From Hymenochaete sp. R1 (lineage: Eukaryota > Basidiomycota > Agaricomycetes > Hymenochaetales > Hymenochaetaceae): a stretch of DNA of 64,000 nt. A program made the translations under genes and the position numbers. The DNA lies in NCBI GenBank assembly GCA_019400425.1, contig JAFREE010000003.1, forward strand, positions 1-64,000, given 5' to 3'. The number at the start of each line of letters is the position of its first letter. Within the stretch, counting starts at the first letter, position 1. Positions 32,814 to 45,565 of the stretch are shown piece by piece. The notes beneath the pieces were generated by a model. The model was given only the letters and a program-made list of their open reading frames with translations, was not told the origin of the DNA and did no database searches.

Positions 32814-34601
32814 ATGGCATCAAGATCGCGATCTTCTCCAAGAGGCCCTTTCGCAGACCTAACAAATGACGCTACTCTATTGTCAAGTCCAATTTCTCGA
32901 GGGAAGCGACGAGCAGATGAGGATACCACAACAAATAAAAGACCGAAACTTGCCTCAGAAGATGAGGACCGAAAGACACTGGAAACAGAGACAGAAGATC
33001 TCGCGCGTCTTCCTCTAATTGTACCGTTTCGGGTTGTACGATCTGGATTCTTCCAAACACGACATGCGTTGCGAATAGGCGATTCGGTGGCTCGAAGGGC
33101 ATTTCATCGTAAGTGTGATGTTTATCGAGCTTCAAGTATAAACTGATCTAACTTTGTGAAAGCTTCTACGGAGTGCATTTTGAAGACGTTTGTATCATCG
33201 GATAAATCAGACTTATTTAAGTGTCACTCTCTTGATAGTAATTTCCTTGTTCCACCATACGCGTGCGCTTTCTCAAGAGGTGCTGTCATTTTCCTTGTTC
33301 TATTATAAAGCTGCTCGCGCTTACTGTTGATCAGCTTCTAAGAGAGGCGAATCGTCTGTTCTCGCAGTTTCGACTGAAGAGGGAGCTGTTGAACTACTCA
33401 ACACAGAAAAACGGCGAAATGACTGGGATCCTGGTAAGGGGTTCTATGTGAGTTATGCATGGCGATGTCTGAACATTTTCCTTCGCAGAACCGCCAAAAA
33501 CTGTGCTCGAAATCCATCAAAATGGTATTTTTGACGTCAAGTGGTCCCATACAGACAGCTTGATTGCAACGGCTGCTGGTGATCGTACAATTCGTATCAC
33601 AGACCCTCGATCATTTACGGGCGAAGCATTAAATGTCCTTGATGGTGGTCACTTGAGTACTGTCAAGAGTATCGACTGGGATCCACTCAGCGATAATTTA
33701 CTCGTGAGTGGTGCACGGGACGGACGTATCTGTCTTTGGGATTTGCGAATGAAGAGTCCCGACGGCGAGAATGGAGGGCAGTGGAAGCCTGCTATCGAAA
33801 TCCCTTTTGCCCACGAGAAAATCGCCGGAAAGCCTGCAAAGAAAGGCCGATATGCTCTAGCTGCGAGGAGCGTAACGACGGTAGCGTTCCGACCGGAGAG
33901 CTCGCATGAGGTTCTGAGTAGCGGTTCAGGAAACGGGTAGGTCCTTGGCATTTGAGTACGAGTAAATCTAACGTCATTCAAGAATCCTAAGGAAGTGGGA
34001 CATGCGTTGTGTCCCGCAGGCGAACCGCGCAAAAGTGACCCATGTGAAGCCAATCGAAGAGTCAGATGTGGATTTCACTGTCTTGCCTTCGGACACGTTG
34101 TGCTCTGGCATAGCCACCACTCCACGTCGAGCTCGAGGTTTATGCTCGGTCGCCTTCGGAAGTGGGCCGAGCGCAGGGAAAATCTTCGCTCTGGGATACG
34201 ATTCTCGAATTCACACATACAATTCCGGGGGTGCGGCCGGTATGCCCCTCAACATCCCTCAGCCCGACCAGATGTATACACACCGACATATGGCCACGAG
34301 CTCGTTCTATGTCCGTATAGCTGTAAGTCCATGTGGACGTTGGCTTGCAAATGGCGGCGCAGCAGGCTCTGCTTTCATATTCGACGTAGGCGCCGCAAAA
34401 CGTACAGGCCCCGTGGGACATGGTATCGAGTTGCAAGGCCAAATAGGGGAGATTGGTGCAGTAGATTGGGCAGACGGTGTGCTGGCGACCTGCGCAGATG
34501 ATGGGACCGTTCGAATCTGGCGACCTGATGCCGAGAAGTTCGACCAAATTTCTGCAGATCCCGAGGGTGCCGGATTTGGTTGGACATGTGGCCGACTTTG
34601 A
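32814..34601 (+). CDS. WD40 protein, Cdt2/DTL-like CRL4 substrate receptor
   Basis: Five exons (32814-33108, 33163-33279, 33335-33433, 33489-33936, 33983-34601) join in phase to about 525 residues. A basic, disordered N-terminus of 80 residues precedes a WD40 propeller: IFDVKWSHTDSLIATAAGD, TVKSIDWDPLSDNLLVSG, CLWDLRMKSP, VTTVAFRPESSHEVLSSG, LRKWDMRCVP, VRIAVSPCGRWLANGG and LATCADDGTVRIW. Two WDxR boxes (WDLR and WDMR) are the DDB1-contact signature of DCAF proteins. Cdt2 directs CRL4 to degrade Cdt1 and the RNR inhibitor during S phase. The WDxR pair and overall order fit Cdt2/DTL well. It ends at the propeller, without a long C-terminal PIP-box tail like that of human DTL. Confidence 0.82.
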
Positions 34602-34867
34602 TACCGCTTCTCACTTGTAGTTCTTGTTCTTTATTATCCTGATGCGACACCACTGATCTACTGAATATGAGAAAGTCCAACAATCCATTATGTATATTAA
34701 GCTGAGCTTGAGGGAAACATGCGCAGCGTGAGCGATCATACAAGAGGGTATAGAAAATATAGGTTAATGAACGGCAGCGCGATCCTCAGACCGTTCTGCC
34801 GTAGGTAAATTTGGCACAATGTACCCAAAACAAAGGATGCAATAATCCCAACGAATTTCCAGAATCG

Positions 34868-35732
34868 TTATTTATTCTTGATGGCGTTCACAAGCCTGAC
34901 GAAGCTCCGAAGTGAGCAGTACTTCAACCGAGAAATGAAATAAAAACTCACCAGTCCATTCCACCTTCAAGGCCTTCGTTCTTCTTGGCAGACACTCCTC
35001 GTACACTCCATGGTCGTCCCTTTTCAGCCCCAGCCAAGTCCAATAGACTGCTCACTTCACCCTCTTTTGCCGCACCTTCTATATCCTGCTTATTTGCAAA
35101 AACAAGCAACGGTACACCCTTCAGCTCCTCTTCCTCTAGCATCGTCACCAGCTCCGTACGAGAGGTTTCGAGCCGGGCGCGGTCCGACGCATCGATAACG
35201 TAGATAATAGCAGACGTATTAGGGAAGTAACACCGCCAATAGGGACTGAAGGCGGAGGGTTTGGAACGTTTGAAAAGTGTGTTGTGAACAGCGAGGAATC
35301 TCCGAAATGTGACGCGACATACCGAATGCTGGATTGCCCACCCAGATCCCACACCTGGAATTTTATGTTCTTATACTAAAGAAACAATCAAGACGCAAAT
35401 TCTATCAAAATATAGGGTCATTTGACGTACTTGAACTGTTTCGACGTTGAAACCGATGGCTTCGAAGGCGTAAGCAACATTGTGCCGGTTTAGTCATGGC
35501 AACAGCACTCACTTGGGATTGTGGATACCACTTCGCCAATCTGAGAAATGGGAAAAGTCAGCTACAACTTGTTTAGATATTCGAATGAGCATAAACTAAC
35601 CTGAAGTTGGTATAGGATCGTAGTTTTACCCGCTGAATCAAGACCCAACATCAGAATCCGTATGTCCTGGTCTTTTCCCCAGCTAATCAGAGAAGACAAC
35701 GACGAGAAGAGAGATGACACCGTCAGGCCCAT
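34868..35732 (-). CDS. ARL1: ARF-like small GTPase ARL1
   Basis: Six exons can be spliced from ATG 35732 (exons 35601-35732, 35513-35540 and 35431-35459 first) to TAA 34868. The N-terminus MGLTVSSLFSSL carries the Gly-2 myristoylation site. GTPase motifs are present: P-loop GLDSAGKTT, switch I TIPTIGFNVETV, switch II WDLGGQSSIRPYWR, NKQD (as FANKQDIEG) and the SAK of GVSAKKNEG. VQYKNIKFQVWDLGG and PYWRCYF separate ARL1 from ARF1 (which reads NISFTVWDVGG). ARL1 recruits GRIP-domain golgins at the trans-Golgi. One mild oddity is a short insert before the P-loop (ISWGKDQDIRIL). It is divergent from the WKF gene, 272 bp apart. Confidence 0.92.
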
Positions 35733-36004
35733 AATTCTAGTTTTATAGAACACAAAAAGGTATGCCGTTCGTCCTAATACCGAGAAAGTGAGCGTGCCAA
35801 TAATGTTGGGCCAAAGATCTTGTGGTTTAGAAAGCAAAAGGGAATGCGTCTCATTTCCACGAGCCAGCGCCGACGATTACGAAGGATCGACGCTGCTTAT
35901 TATTATTAGCAGCGGCCTGGTCGACTCGACTCTAAGTTGGGAGTTCTTTCTCGTCACTCAAGCTTTAATCGCTACCACATTAGGTCTGTCAACTCGCATG
36001 CAGC

Positions 36005-37088
36005 ATGGGAACAAGCACGATTAGAGAAGCAACGAAAGAGCACGCAGATCACCTGGATGTTGATGGGAAGAGGAAGACGAGACGGAAAGAGAAAACGTCC
36101 GAGGTGAGCACCGAAATGAAGTTTTAGAGCGACGAGTGACCTTAATGAATTTTCAGTAGAACTTCACTGCCGTTGAAACCGTAGGCGAAGACGTCAAGAA
36201 GACGAAAAGAAAGCAAAAGGAAGAAGCATCCAGCCATTCAAAAGACACTGAGGACAAACAATCTGTCGCGAACTCTGGAAAAGAGAGAAAAAAACGGAGA
36301 CGCAAAGACACAGAAGACTCATCGAAGCCGGTAGACCAGCAAAATGAACCTTCGAATGCAGTGGTGCCCGCAATGAAGAAGCGTAAAAAGCACAAATCTT
36401 CAAGACACGAGGATGAAGGGAAGGCGTCGGAGTCGGATTCAGGTCTTACGAAGGAAGAGAGGAAACGAAGGAAGAAAGAGAGGAAAACAAGGGAAAAGTC
36501 TTTGAAATTATCCCTCGCAGATCCCAGAGATGATAGCAACTTAAAAGATAAGGCCAGAGATGGTGTGTTATTCATATGCGATGTCCCATAACAACCTCTG
36601 AACTCTATACTCTATTTTATAGCTCTTTCTTATGCATATGCACGTCTAGTTACACCAGAATCTTGGAAGTTCAACAAAGGACATCAGAATTGGATAGTGA
36701 AGCACCTTTTCTCTCCAGAAGATGTAGGAGATGGACCTCTCTGCTGTCATCTGCACCTCGAGACTGATCTTTTTTCAGGTGCCCGAGAATTATTTACCCA
36801 TCGTCGCTGGATACCTTGCTGGGTGTCAAGGAGGCATACGAGAAGTACAGCAAGAGCGTTTGCCTTAACTCCGCAGCTAACAACGATTCATTGTAGCATC
36901 TCATTCAAAGCTGCCGAAAAGAATTAAATCCAGAGTCCGGCGATACCGATGCGACCACTGTGCAGCGAGAGGAGCCAGCATCAACGGGAAAGAAAGTCGC
37001 GTTTGTTGAGTCGACGGACGAGGGCGGGGAGGACAAAACTTTACGGTCGCGGGTCCTCCTCCAGGCTCTTGGAGTCACTACTAGTTGA
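36005..37088 (+). CDS. WKF-domain protein (C7orf50-like), nucleolar-type
   Basis: Exons 36005-36103, 36160-36562, 36623-36723, 36779-36844 and 36897-37088 join in phase to about 286 residues. The first 150 residues are a Lys/Arg/Glu/Ser-rich disordered tail with several basic nuclear/nucleolar signals. Residues 168-232 form the WKF domain: YAYARLVTPESWKFNKGHQN, WIVKHLFSPEDVPENYLPIV and AGYLAGCQGGIREHLIQSC. The domain is named for the Trp-Lys-Phe seen here and is typical of fungal relatives of human C7orf50, linked to ribosome biogenesis; the role here is inferred. The second acceptor is a tandem cagtag: use of the upstream AG would put TAG in frame, so the downstream AG is required. Confidence 0.88.
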
Positions 37089-40045
37089 CGTCTGTCGTAA
37101 CTGCGAAAGCCTATGATTTGCCAGACCATACTCATGTTACGCACTCATTATAGTCGATACCGCGCGGCGAATGTTTTGTACCATACATAAGTGGTGAGTG
37201 CTAACGAGGTGTATGTTGCCTACATAGGACATCTGTCATCATGCCTCTAATATCGAATACCGTACCAATGCATCTGGCTCGAGATCCTTCCTAAATCAGC
37301 ATGAAGCCATCTCACGTCTTTCCGACAACCCGTTGTATTGATGAAAGACGTCTATGCATGACCCTTCGAGCAGTCAAACTCTCCCAAAGAAACGAGATTA
37401 CTTCTCTCTCAGACCTGTCCCCGAAGAAAGGTGTCCAACTACGCAGGATCAATCGACTTTCCCGCTTCTCTCACTCACCAACTATCGCGATGTGGATCTG
37501 CAAGTATAGCTTAAACCTCGTCTACTTAGCTTAGGGTATCTTACTCGGATGAAAGACCTGTTTTTGCCAACATCAGGAACCTAGATACCCCGTCCCCGCC
37601 CATTCCAGGGCGCGCTTGACTTTGATTAAAGTGTCTATGCAATTCGACTTATCCGCACCTCGTTTCCCGTCCGGGTCTCAGGCTCCTAGACGCACTTTTG
37701 TACCCGCTTTGCTTCTTTCTTCTACTTGTTCCTATTTAAAGCTAAGGCCACACAGCACTGAACATCTTCCAGGTTGTGATTCGGGCAAAGTCCATCGAGG
37801 TCGTTTGCACGCGTTGTCGAAAGAAGCTTTGGCCTTCCGTTCCCCGTGTCTCGGCCGTATTGCATCGACAAGCGTCGATGTGCGGGGCCCGGGCTCTCTA
37901 GTCGTTACCGCGGATTAATTTTCGTTTTTTCCAATACTCATACGCAGTGGTCCAGAAAATTGAGTTTACCGTATTATATTTTTCTCAGAGCCTGGACGAG
38001 CGATATATCAAATCAAATTCATAGACTAACAACATGAAATGACTGAATAGGCGAAGGCATACACTGCGATCTTTTCACTGTTCTGTGACATTCGAGTGTT
38101 AGAGAAGAAGCAATGAAGAAGCTCTCCTTCGTAGGTACGCGGTCGCCTAATGCCCGCCTGCTGCAGACCCACTAAGCTCTCTTCTGACGAGGCTTTGAAC
38201 GCAGAACGGTCGAAGAAGAACGGAAACTCATCAGCCGAGCGCCCAATCCGACGCGGCACCTAGAATGAAATCGCCGAGTCCGGGTTCCCAACCCAGACTT
38301 CAACCCCCCGGAAAAGATGGGGAAGAAGAGGGGTGCTTGAATGTCGCTTAACCAACGATACTTCCACACAGTATCTACGATAATTGCCAAATTGAACGCC
38401 AATCAACGTCAATATGAAGGGTCGGGAGGACCAATTGCAAGTCGCTGCGAGGGTAAATTGATACCAAAAAGGTTGAACGAACCTTGATGGGAATGGGTGA
38501 TGGATTGCTTTACGCGGATGGGACGGGCAGTCGGTCTGTCGGGGGACCCGAGGTCTAGTTCTCCCGCAGCTAAGGCATTCCACTCCACGCAGTCTTCTTC
38601 TCAGACAAATGTTCGGCGGTAGTGAGTGGTGTGTGCTGCTGTTGCGATGGTTATGGCGTGAATCACTTGGGCCTGAAGAACTGATTGTATTGAAGAGAAA
38701 GTGCATGTGGATGATACAGGTAAGTTTATCCATGGAGAGTCTTTGGATGGCAACAGATTTGCAGGGGATCTGTTCGTCGGGTGACTTGGTTCCTTGAGTC
38801 TTTCGTGAAATACAACAGATAGTCTAGCGCAGCTTGGCTGACGGAAGCCAGAACGCAGAATTGGTTCGCGTGCCTCGTGGCCGAGACCGAGAAAGGAGGG
38901 TTCGAAAAAACAATGCGGAGTCGAGGTTGGCAAAAAAGGGAAGGTCGGAGAGACTGAACAAGTAGGTTGAAGGAAAAGTCAAGTCTGAGAGGTGTGTGGT
39001 TGGGCGAAGACATCGGGAATCGAGAAATAATCTGTATTGAATCGTCGTGTATCGAGTTTGAGCGATGTCTTGCAGCTCAAGAAGGGATAGTCGTCGACAA
39101 GGAAGATAGAAGAGAGCGCCTTAAGGATGAGCAAAGTCTAAGAAAAGGTTAACAGCCTTGTATTTGTGGGTAAGGGGATTAGCACGGAATGAACCTGAGC
39201 TACCTAAGAGGAGGATGAGATGAGAGAGTCGAGGCGAGAGCGGAAGCAAAAGAAAAAAAAAGCAGTGTCAACATCTGTCGCTCCTTTGGGCCTAAAAAGG
39301 AAGTTTTGTTTTTTCCCACAGGCGCTTGCACGTGTCCGTCGAATCGAACAAATCCTCCCTTTCGTCCGCTCTTCCACTTCCGCAATGAAAATACCTTCTT
39401 TGCAATGAATCCTCTCACGGGGAATACACCCATTTCGCCTCTGTATTCGAACTGTCTCGCCTCCTCATTCAAGGGCGTATCGTAACGGACATATGAACTG
39501 TTGCGAGGAGAGGCTGTGGGCGGCGATGGCGCCGGATCACTAGAGACCCTGCAGACGGCACGGATGTCATCCAAGCCTAAAGCATGTCCTGATGATGATG
39601 ATTCTTGAAAGCTTTCGGCGGATGGAAGGAGGCGCTTTGTGCGTAATCGGTTTGCATGAGTTTGCGCAAAAGGTGAGTGTAAAGTACTTAGTCGTGTGTG
39701 TATGTGTGTGTATGGACCCTGACGGGGGAGAGGGGATCGAAGACTTGGTGCTAATTTGTCCTCATCCAAATCCGGTCACTCCTTTCAATCCATCCAAGTC
39801 CTCAATCTATATCTTCCTCTCCTCCCTCATCGCCATTAACATGGGTGTCTCTTGCCATCCTTGCCTCCACTCAAGTCGACATATCTTCTACTTAAACTCC
39901 GCCTCTCCTTGCATTCCATTTTTTCCCTCCGCCTCGCTCGGTAGCCCCTCATTGACCTCTACGCCTGTACACTTACAGCCAGCGCCCGTTGGCATCGACG
40001 TAGCCCACCTCAGCCTCGTAACCTGATCTTAGTCCTGTCGCAGTC
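37089..40045. other. Gene-poor region of about 3 kb
   Basis: I could not assemble a credible gene. Several ORFs on the minus strand (38026-39013, 39200-39769) lack recognisable motifs and consistent splice sites. The last 250 bp are pyrimidine-rich and are probably the promoter of the DUF6534 gene. A G/T-rich gtgtgtgtatgtgtgtgt tract lies near 39693-39711. Confidence 0.4.
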
Positions 40046-41655
40046 ATGGCCACACAGATGCCCAACTTTGATCTCATCGTCGGTCCCCTCTTAGTGGGTA
40101 AGTGGTCGATCCCTGTGCTGTATTGCAGTGCACATGAACAAACCCATACTTATATTTGACCATTCATGTCTATAGGTACCGTAGTAAACGCCTTCGTGTT
40201 TGGTGTTTGCTTCCTTCAGTTTATCGAGTACCTTTCTGCGGGTTACAAAGATAACTGGAAGCTGGTCGCCCTGCTATACTGGGTCGTCGCCATCGATGTC
40301 TACCAGACGGGGTCAACAGTCGCATTAATGTGGCATTATGTTGTCGACAACTTCGCCAATGTAGCAGCTCTTGGAGCTTCGCCGTGGACGTATGCTACAC
40401 TCCCAATCTTTTCAAGTCTGTAAGTCGTATGATGTTTATCTAGTGCATATTAGGCTTCCTCTGACCTGGTTGTATGAACCCCTGTGGAAATTATTTAATC
40501 CTGATTCGGAACGCACAACAACACAACAATAGCGCCGCTGTACCTATCCAACACTTTATGGCATGGCGCATCATGCGATTCTCGAAATCGATCTGGATGT
40601 TCTTCTTCATTTCGCTGCTCTCGCTGACGCAAGGCGCCCTGGCCTGCACGTCCTCGGCCATGGGTCTACTCTCGCCGAGTATTGCGTCGCATGTCAAGAT
40701 TATCCCGGTGGCAGACGCTTGGCTGGCTACGTCCGTCGCCTGCGATGTCAGCATCACGTATGTACTACATCATTATTACTGGTTTCTTTTGTAAAAGTAC
40801 TTATAAATGATCCTAGTGTTCTTCTTCTCTTCTACCTTAACAAGAGTCGAACCGGATTCAAGCGTGAGTGACTCTCGGCCTGATGTGGAATTCCGTCCTG
40901 ATCAGTACATTGTAGGGACGGATTCGGTCATCTTCCGTATTTCGCGCATTACGGTCGAAGCCGCTTTGCCCGTGGCCGTTCTCTGTGTAAGTTTGTATTT
41001 AGAGCCTTTACGCGCTTCGATCACGTTCTAATTTTGCATCGCCTTTTTTTAGATTCTTGATCTCGTTTTCCTGACCACTCTACCCAACTTTAACCTCCAC
41101 TTCATGTGTGCGATGCCGGTTGGTCGGTTATACACGTGAGTTTTCCATTCAAGTATTTCGACTACTCGGCTGGTTTCTTATTATTTTCAACGCTCGGATC
41201 CGAATTCAGTAACACGCTTCTCACTGTGAGTACTCGGTCGTGTTGATCCGTCGAGGCCGTCGATTGATTGAACTCAATTTTCTCCAGACCCTCAACGCCC
41301 GAGAAAGCTTGCGTAAGACGATGGAGAGCAGTGTGGCTAACAGCATCCAGCTCTCGGTGAGTTCGGGTCCCGTTACTTAGCCCCACCACTCTAGCTCCTC
41401 TTTCTTGCCGCGACCCTTTCTTCTTCCATTCAAAGTGCACCGAGTTTGTACACGAGGCTAACTCTCGCGCGACAGTCACGCAATATCCAGAGCAGGATCA
41501 CGAATGGTGCGCGGGCGACGGAAGTGCACGTCAACGTCGAGCAGGAGATGTCAGTAGACCAGAAGGGCATCCCTCACTTCAGCACGAACGGCTCGGGCGA
41601 TGACTTTTACTCTGTCACTCCATCATCCGTCGAGGACAAGTCCAATTTCGCATAA
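40046..41655 (+). CDS. DUF6534 multi-span membrane protein
   Basis: Nine exons (40046-40097, 40176-40419, 40533-40757, 40817-40863, 40916-40986, 41053-41135, 41210-41225, 41288-41356, 41476-41655) join in phase to about 328 residues. It starts MATQMPNFDLIVGPLLVGTV, the usual opening of this basidiomycete family. Six to seven hydrophobic segments follow, including NAFVFGVCFLQFIEYL, WKLVALLYWVVAIDVY, SIWMFFFISLLSLTQGAL and ITVEAALPVAVLCILDLVFL. Characteristic blocks are NKSRTGFKRTDSVIFRI and the end of the bundle YTNTLLTTLNARESLR. A 75-residue cytoplasmic Ser/Asp-rich tail ends SSVEDKSNFA. Function of the family is unknown; members are expanded and often clustered in mushroom-forming fungi. One exon is only 16 nt. 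Confidence 0.88.
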
Positions 41656-43919
41656 CCGCCGTCTTTATGCTAAGCACCTGTCCTGTTCATCATCAAATTT
41701 TCGACTTTCGACCCTTCGTCTTTCTTTCAATCTTGTTTTCCATTCGACATCTTCGCATGTTTATTCTTCATTCGACGTATTCGACGTTTTGTATCACTTT
41801 CGGGTTCCACAACATTCCCTTTCCTCTTTCTTCGGATCTTCTCTCAAAAAAAGGGCTGTACACAGACGGGTGGTGCACACTTCCCAAGGGTTTCAAATTG
41901 GCGCTTGTTCGGATGGGGTCGGGTTACACTTGGTGCATGTACACATTATTCTTCTCCTTTCTCTCCGCCGGTTCCCAAGAAAATCGCCAAATCAAAAACC
42001 AAAAACGCATTACACTCAAGCTTCATCTCTTCACTTCCCAGAACAGCTCCACAGCTATTTATAGCCATACACATCTTCTCGCTCGTCGCTCGTTTACAGC
42101 CGTCCCTTTACCCACCCTTTCTTTCGAATTTCGTTGTATACTCTTCTCTTCGTCTCCAGCTCCGGCTTTTTTGATTTTCGGTTCTTCTATCGTCGGCATA
42201 CCATGCCTTTTGGACCCGACGTGTCTTGGACTTTTTTGTTCGTGTTCTCGTCATTCGAAGATCTCCCAGGAGGCTCTTCTCCCTCTTCTCCCTCTTCTCC
42301 CCCCCCCCCCCCTCTCTTCTTTTTTTCTTTGATTTCTTTTGCACATGGATTAATTCCAGAAAGGACGTAGAGAGACGCGAGCGCGAGCGTTTTGTACAAT
42401 ACATAGTGACATTGCAATAAGAGAAACATCTGAAAAAGTAAAGCGAAGAGGCTTGATTTCCGTGTGCTGGTGAATGAGTGGTAACTTATTAATGGGTCAA
42501 GCAAGGACCTCATCAGTGACGCTGATCTAGAATCTTCATACATTGATAGTGATATCATTTGTGAGGCGAACAAACGACGTGGTCGACGAGACCAACGCAA
42601 GAAAGAAATTACCTGGTGTGAAGGAAAGGAGAGGAAAGGAAAGAACTAAAGGAAAGAAAAAATCGCCCGCTACTCGACATTCACAATCTTCACCAAATAA
42701 AACCGAGTGGTCGAATCGAATCGCGCACGTAAGCAGTTTGCGGAGGGACGTGTCTTTGAGCCCAGGATGGGATTTACATCAATATCATGATTTACATTGA
42801 ATAATCCGGGAGGGGACTCGGGGGAAAAGACTACGCAAGAATCACGGAGATAAGGTTTTCGCAGTTATATAGTACTAGTAGTAAGGGACTGGAGTCTTGG
42901 ACCGAACCGGGCGACTCAAGTTTTCGGAAGATCGGTGAGTGGTAGTAGTGGCACATGTATCTCTCGATACCTTTTTGAAGTTTTTTTTCCATCTAATGCT
43001 AGTATCGATGCTTCTCCCATCACAGATCGCCGAATGACCGTGGAGGATTTCAAGGAGCTCATTGAATTCAAGCTGGCTCCCGCATGGTTGACTGCATTAC
43101 AGTACAGTACTTGATCAGGTCGAGGAATCAAATGACACTTTTGTATACGAGTACATATATACTATGGATTTACCGGTGTTAAAACGGGCCAGCGACTCCG
43201 ATTCGAGGAAATGGGGTTGGGATAATTAAGAAACCGCAGAGCGCCGGGTTGGCCGTTGACCGCGAAGCCGTGCAATTCGTTCGAACGAACGAACAGAATA
43301 CCAGGCCAATGTCAGTTATATAAGTATGTATAGCACATGTAAAATAAAATGCCGGACCAGAAAATTTCAACTTCCTTTTATCTCAATTCCAAACCTACTT
43401 CCACTCCCTACCCTTCGCCGTTCGTTCGCTGATTGACGCCACCGGACGTGATAGATGAAAGTCAATGCCAGTCTCCCGCGCTCTAGCGCTTTCGTGCAGA
43501 CTGTACTGAGCGATGAATCGGTTGCGAGGGGATTCCAGTTCTCATCGTTTATTTGTCGGATGCAAGAGAGGTCTGACTGGGTGGATCCAATAGTGGTCGG
43601 CCCGCTTCTCTTCATGTATGCGCGCTTTCGTCGCGCTTCTCCACTTCACCATCCTTCCCTTCCGTCTTTACCAAGCGCTCAAAGCCACCACCTCCAAACA
43701 TTCCCAGCCAGCGCCTCCGAGCAGGACACTGCAGCCACCCGTAGCCGAACGACGTGATGCAGCAAAGGTCGAGAACGCAAGTTGACGTCCATTGTATACA
43801 CTCTGACCTACCCCCGCACTGTCGACACGAGCGTCAATAGTCCCTGTGCCGAACATTTGAAGAGAGGTGTAGGAAATCAATTGGGCTACATACGTACCGG
43901 TGTCCTTATCAGCCGGCGT
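41656..43919. other. Intergenic region of about 2.3 kb
   Basis: Convergent spacer between the DUF6534 gene and IMP4. No coding region was recognised; the longer ORFs on the plus strand are T/C-rich translations of UTR-like sequence. Confidence 0.45.
42276..42322. repeat. Pyrimidine microsatellite with C-run
   Basis: Tandem tcttctccc units run into an uninterrupted stretch of about 14 C. Mirror-like pyrimidine tracts of this kind can form triplex DNA and are unstable in sequencing. Confidence 0.85.
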
Positions 43920-45565
43920 TCACATCAGCCGGCGCTTTTTGGCTGTCCGAGTATAGTGAGCGAGAACCCATTCGCGATCAGCTTCCTCCTGCTCAATCGT
44001 TCCTTGTCGGATCTCGTAAGCTGCGTGGTGAATGGATAGAAGTAAAGTGTTGAGTGAAAATTGAAGGGTGGATAGGTGAAGGGATACACCAGAAGTGGTA
44101 ATTCCCTCCAGTTCCGTACGTAGACGCCGTTGCAATGTCGATGTGAATCGGAATCGGGGATGAATGGCGGGGGGTGATGAAGGGGTGATGAAGATATATT
44201 TGAGAGCAGGCCGAAAGAAGGAATTAGAGTGTATGTTAGCTTCGAGGTGGCAACATCTTCTGGAAAACTTTTTTTCTTTTTGTCAAAGAATGACCAAAAG
44301 TGAACGTACGTTTCATTTCAAAGCGGGGGCCCACTTCCGCTAGTTGGACTTCCTTATGCGAAGTCTTCACGAATACATGGTGCCTGCAACGATTTCGAAT
44401 TTGATATTAATCGCATCGCATCGATGTGCCAATGCAACCAAAGTGCCGGCGCGCAGTGAAGGCGAAGTCAAATTTGCCCACATTGAGGGTCCATTTGACA
44501 GTCAGGAGGCGGAGGCGAACAAGTATGAACAGGTCGTCAAGGAGAATAAATGCAAGTGCAAAAAACATCAATCGGTACACAAAGACGTCAAACCAAGCTT
44601 AGCCTCGTACCTGAACGAGACGAAATCATTCTCATTTGCAAAAGTCATCACGCGCTTACTATCCTCTTTCGGGACGGGGAACAGGTACTTGAGGATATCG
44701 CGCACGCGCTCGCCGAGTTTCGAGCTGAAGCGGTCGAAGATGAGGTGCGGGTACTGTTCGGAGACGGTCGAGGAGCCGTAAGACGCGATGTCGTGCCGAA
44801 GCTGGACGTTATGGAGGGAGAAGAAGAGCGTTGGGCCGTGCGGGAAGTGCGAGACAATCATGGCATCTTAAGTTGACCAAACCACAACCAGTTAGCTATT
44901 TCATGCTCAAGCTACAAAACCAGTTTCCTCAAAGAAAAGAGAGGAAAGTTGGGAAAGAAAGCTGAGAATTAAGCACTTACCTGGCGTTCCCCGATGCTCG
45001 TGCAGGATAATCAAGTCCGTCACATCGTTCGCCCGACACGCCTCCGCAAGCTCCTTCACGACATAGTTACCCCGGTTAATCCTATACGAGTTCGGGAACA
45101 CAAGCCGCATCTCCTTTGAGAACTGCAGGAGTTTCGAACTCGGGCTCCTTGAAGTCGTGATTAAGATTTTCGGATCGTGGATGCCTGCCCTGGCATACTC
45201 GCTGTCGATATGCGTCGTTGGGTCTTTTGAAATGTGAGCGGGAGGCGGGCGGCAGGAAAGACAAAGAAAAGAGGGGGGGAAGGGGCGAACAGCGCTGGTG
45301 AATGATTATATGCTCACCTGTTTGAGCCTCGTCATACGCAAGATCCTTCCCCAAGGTCTTGGCTTCTTTCCTCAACTCCGTTGGAAGTTGTTTCCCGCTG
45401 GCTAATGCATCTCGTAGTTGTCGTTTCCTTTCGTACGTCTGCCGTTCTTGCGCTTCTAACGACTTTGAGTACACGTATTGCCTGCGTTCCCGAGCTTGTC
45501 TGCGCAACTGTCATTCGAGTCAGCACTGGATATCTGGAAATCTGCTCAAGAGCTCGCCGTACCAT
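43920..45565 (-). CDS. IMP4: U3 small nucleolar ribonucleoprotein protein Imp4 (Brix domain)
   Basis: From TGA 43920 back to the ATG at 45563-45565 the gene splices to about 290 residues. The Brix-domain order matches Imp4: [147 protein letters not shown] and [18 protein letters not shown]. Imp4 joins Imp3 and Mpp10 in the U3 snoRNP for 18S rRNA processing. The start is special. The conserved first residues after Met are encoded from 45507, with an in-frame stop just upstream and no Met downstream for 60 residues. A 55-nt GT..AG intron (45508-45562) joins them to a lone ATG. Confidence 0.92.

Noticed and set aside
38260..38733. 157-residue minus-strand ORF, considered as a DUF6534 remnant
   Set aside because: Some hydrophobic stretches, but none of the characteristic family blocks could be matched.
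39200..39769. 189-residue minus-strand ORF
   Set aside because: No family motifs and no sign of introns or promoter. Part of it comes from low-complexity DNA.
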